Below, in pieces: positions 63,984-64,000 of a stretch of 64,000 nucleotides of DNA; position 1 is the first letter of the stretch, and each line of letters starts with the position of its first letter. Below the pieces are notes generated by a model that did no database searches, had not been told where the DNA came from, and saw only the letters and a program-made list of their open reading frames with translations. Source of the DNA: Enterococcus raffinosus (GTDB taxonomy: Bacteria; Bacillota; Bacilli; Lactobacillales; Enterococcaceae); assembly GCF_018917525.1 (NCBI RefSeq), contig NZ_JAHLOS010000004.1:62001-126000 (forward strand), read 5' to 3'. Position numbers and translations under genes: made by a program.

Positions 63984-64000
63984 ATGACAGATTTAGAACA
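63984..64000 (+). CDS. rpsA: Probable start of rpsA (30S ribosomal protein S1), truncated
   Basis: Only the first five codons (MTDLE) are in the window. AAGGAGG (63968-63974) lies 9 bases upstream. The call rests on the ribosome site and the conserved cmk-rpsA order, not on the protein itself. Confidence 0.5.

Overview
The window looks like a low-GC Gram-positive chromosome, most likely an Enterococcus. Four things point that way: strong AGGAGG ribosome sites with several TTG and GTG starts; the housekeeping order dnaG-rpoD-mapZ-cvfB-fur-xerD-ribT-scpAB-rluB-ribU-fer-ypbB-recQ-LysM-cmk-rpsA; an hrcA-grpE-dnaK-dnaJ cluster under CIRCE control; and an mprF gene next to an aminoacyl-PG hydrolase gene. 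Most familiar enterococci do not make cobalamin, so the large B12 operon suggests a less studied lineage, perhaps the E. avium group. That placement is inference.

Layout. 1-9408: accessory genes. These are a UvrA-like ATPase cut by the window edge, two small overlapping unknown genes, an arginase-fold protein, a VOC protein, a DUF2087 regulator divergent from a DUF2268 putative protease, a TPP riboswitch with tenA, an acetolactate synthase operon (ilvB-ilvN-tetR) with a palindromic operator on its promoter, and sirC on the minus strand. 9434-10945: an APC-type permease that forms a minus-strand pair with sirC. 10946-12003: a gene-free leader holding a cobalamin riboswitch and a terminator.

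12004-34984: a 28-gene plus-strand operon for anaerobic cobalamin synthesis: cblT-cobD-pduX-cbiA-cbiB-cbiC-cbiD-cbiE-cbiT-cbiF-cbiG-cbiH-cbiJ-cobA/hemD-cbiK-cbiL-cbiMNQO-cbiP-pduO-hemC-hemD-cblS-cobU-cobS-cobC. It covers hydroxymethylbilane synthesis, uroporphyrinogen III, precorrin-2, cobalt uptake and insertion, all corrin ring steps, amidation, adenosylation, the aminopropanol arm and nucleotide loop assembly. The precorrin-2 oxidation step is supplied by sirC outside the operon. The lower ligand appears to come from salvaged alpha-ribazole (CblT uptake, CblS phosphorylation), because no cobT or bluB is present. The 5-aminolevulinate genes hemA, hemL and hemB are not in the window.

35250-43441: an LCP-family protein, a secreted coiled-coil protein with an atypical sorting signal, hemW, then hrcA-grpE-dnaK and dnaJ. 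Two CIRCE elements flank the hrcA promoter, and the upstream one also forms the hemW terminator. 43531-48757: a pRiA4b-ORF3-like protein, mprF with its hydrolase on the minus strand, and a lysozyme-like protein. 48904-64000: the replication, sigma factor, division and chromosome segregation genes listed above, including an FMN riboswitch ahead of ribU and Fur/PerR-type boxes ahead of fur. I saw no tRNA, rRNA, CRISPR array, prophage or insertion sequence.
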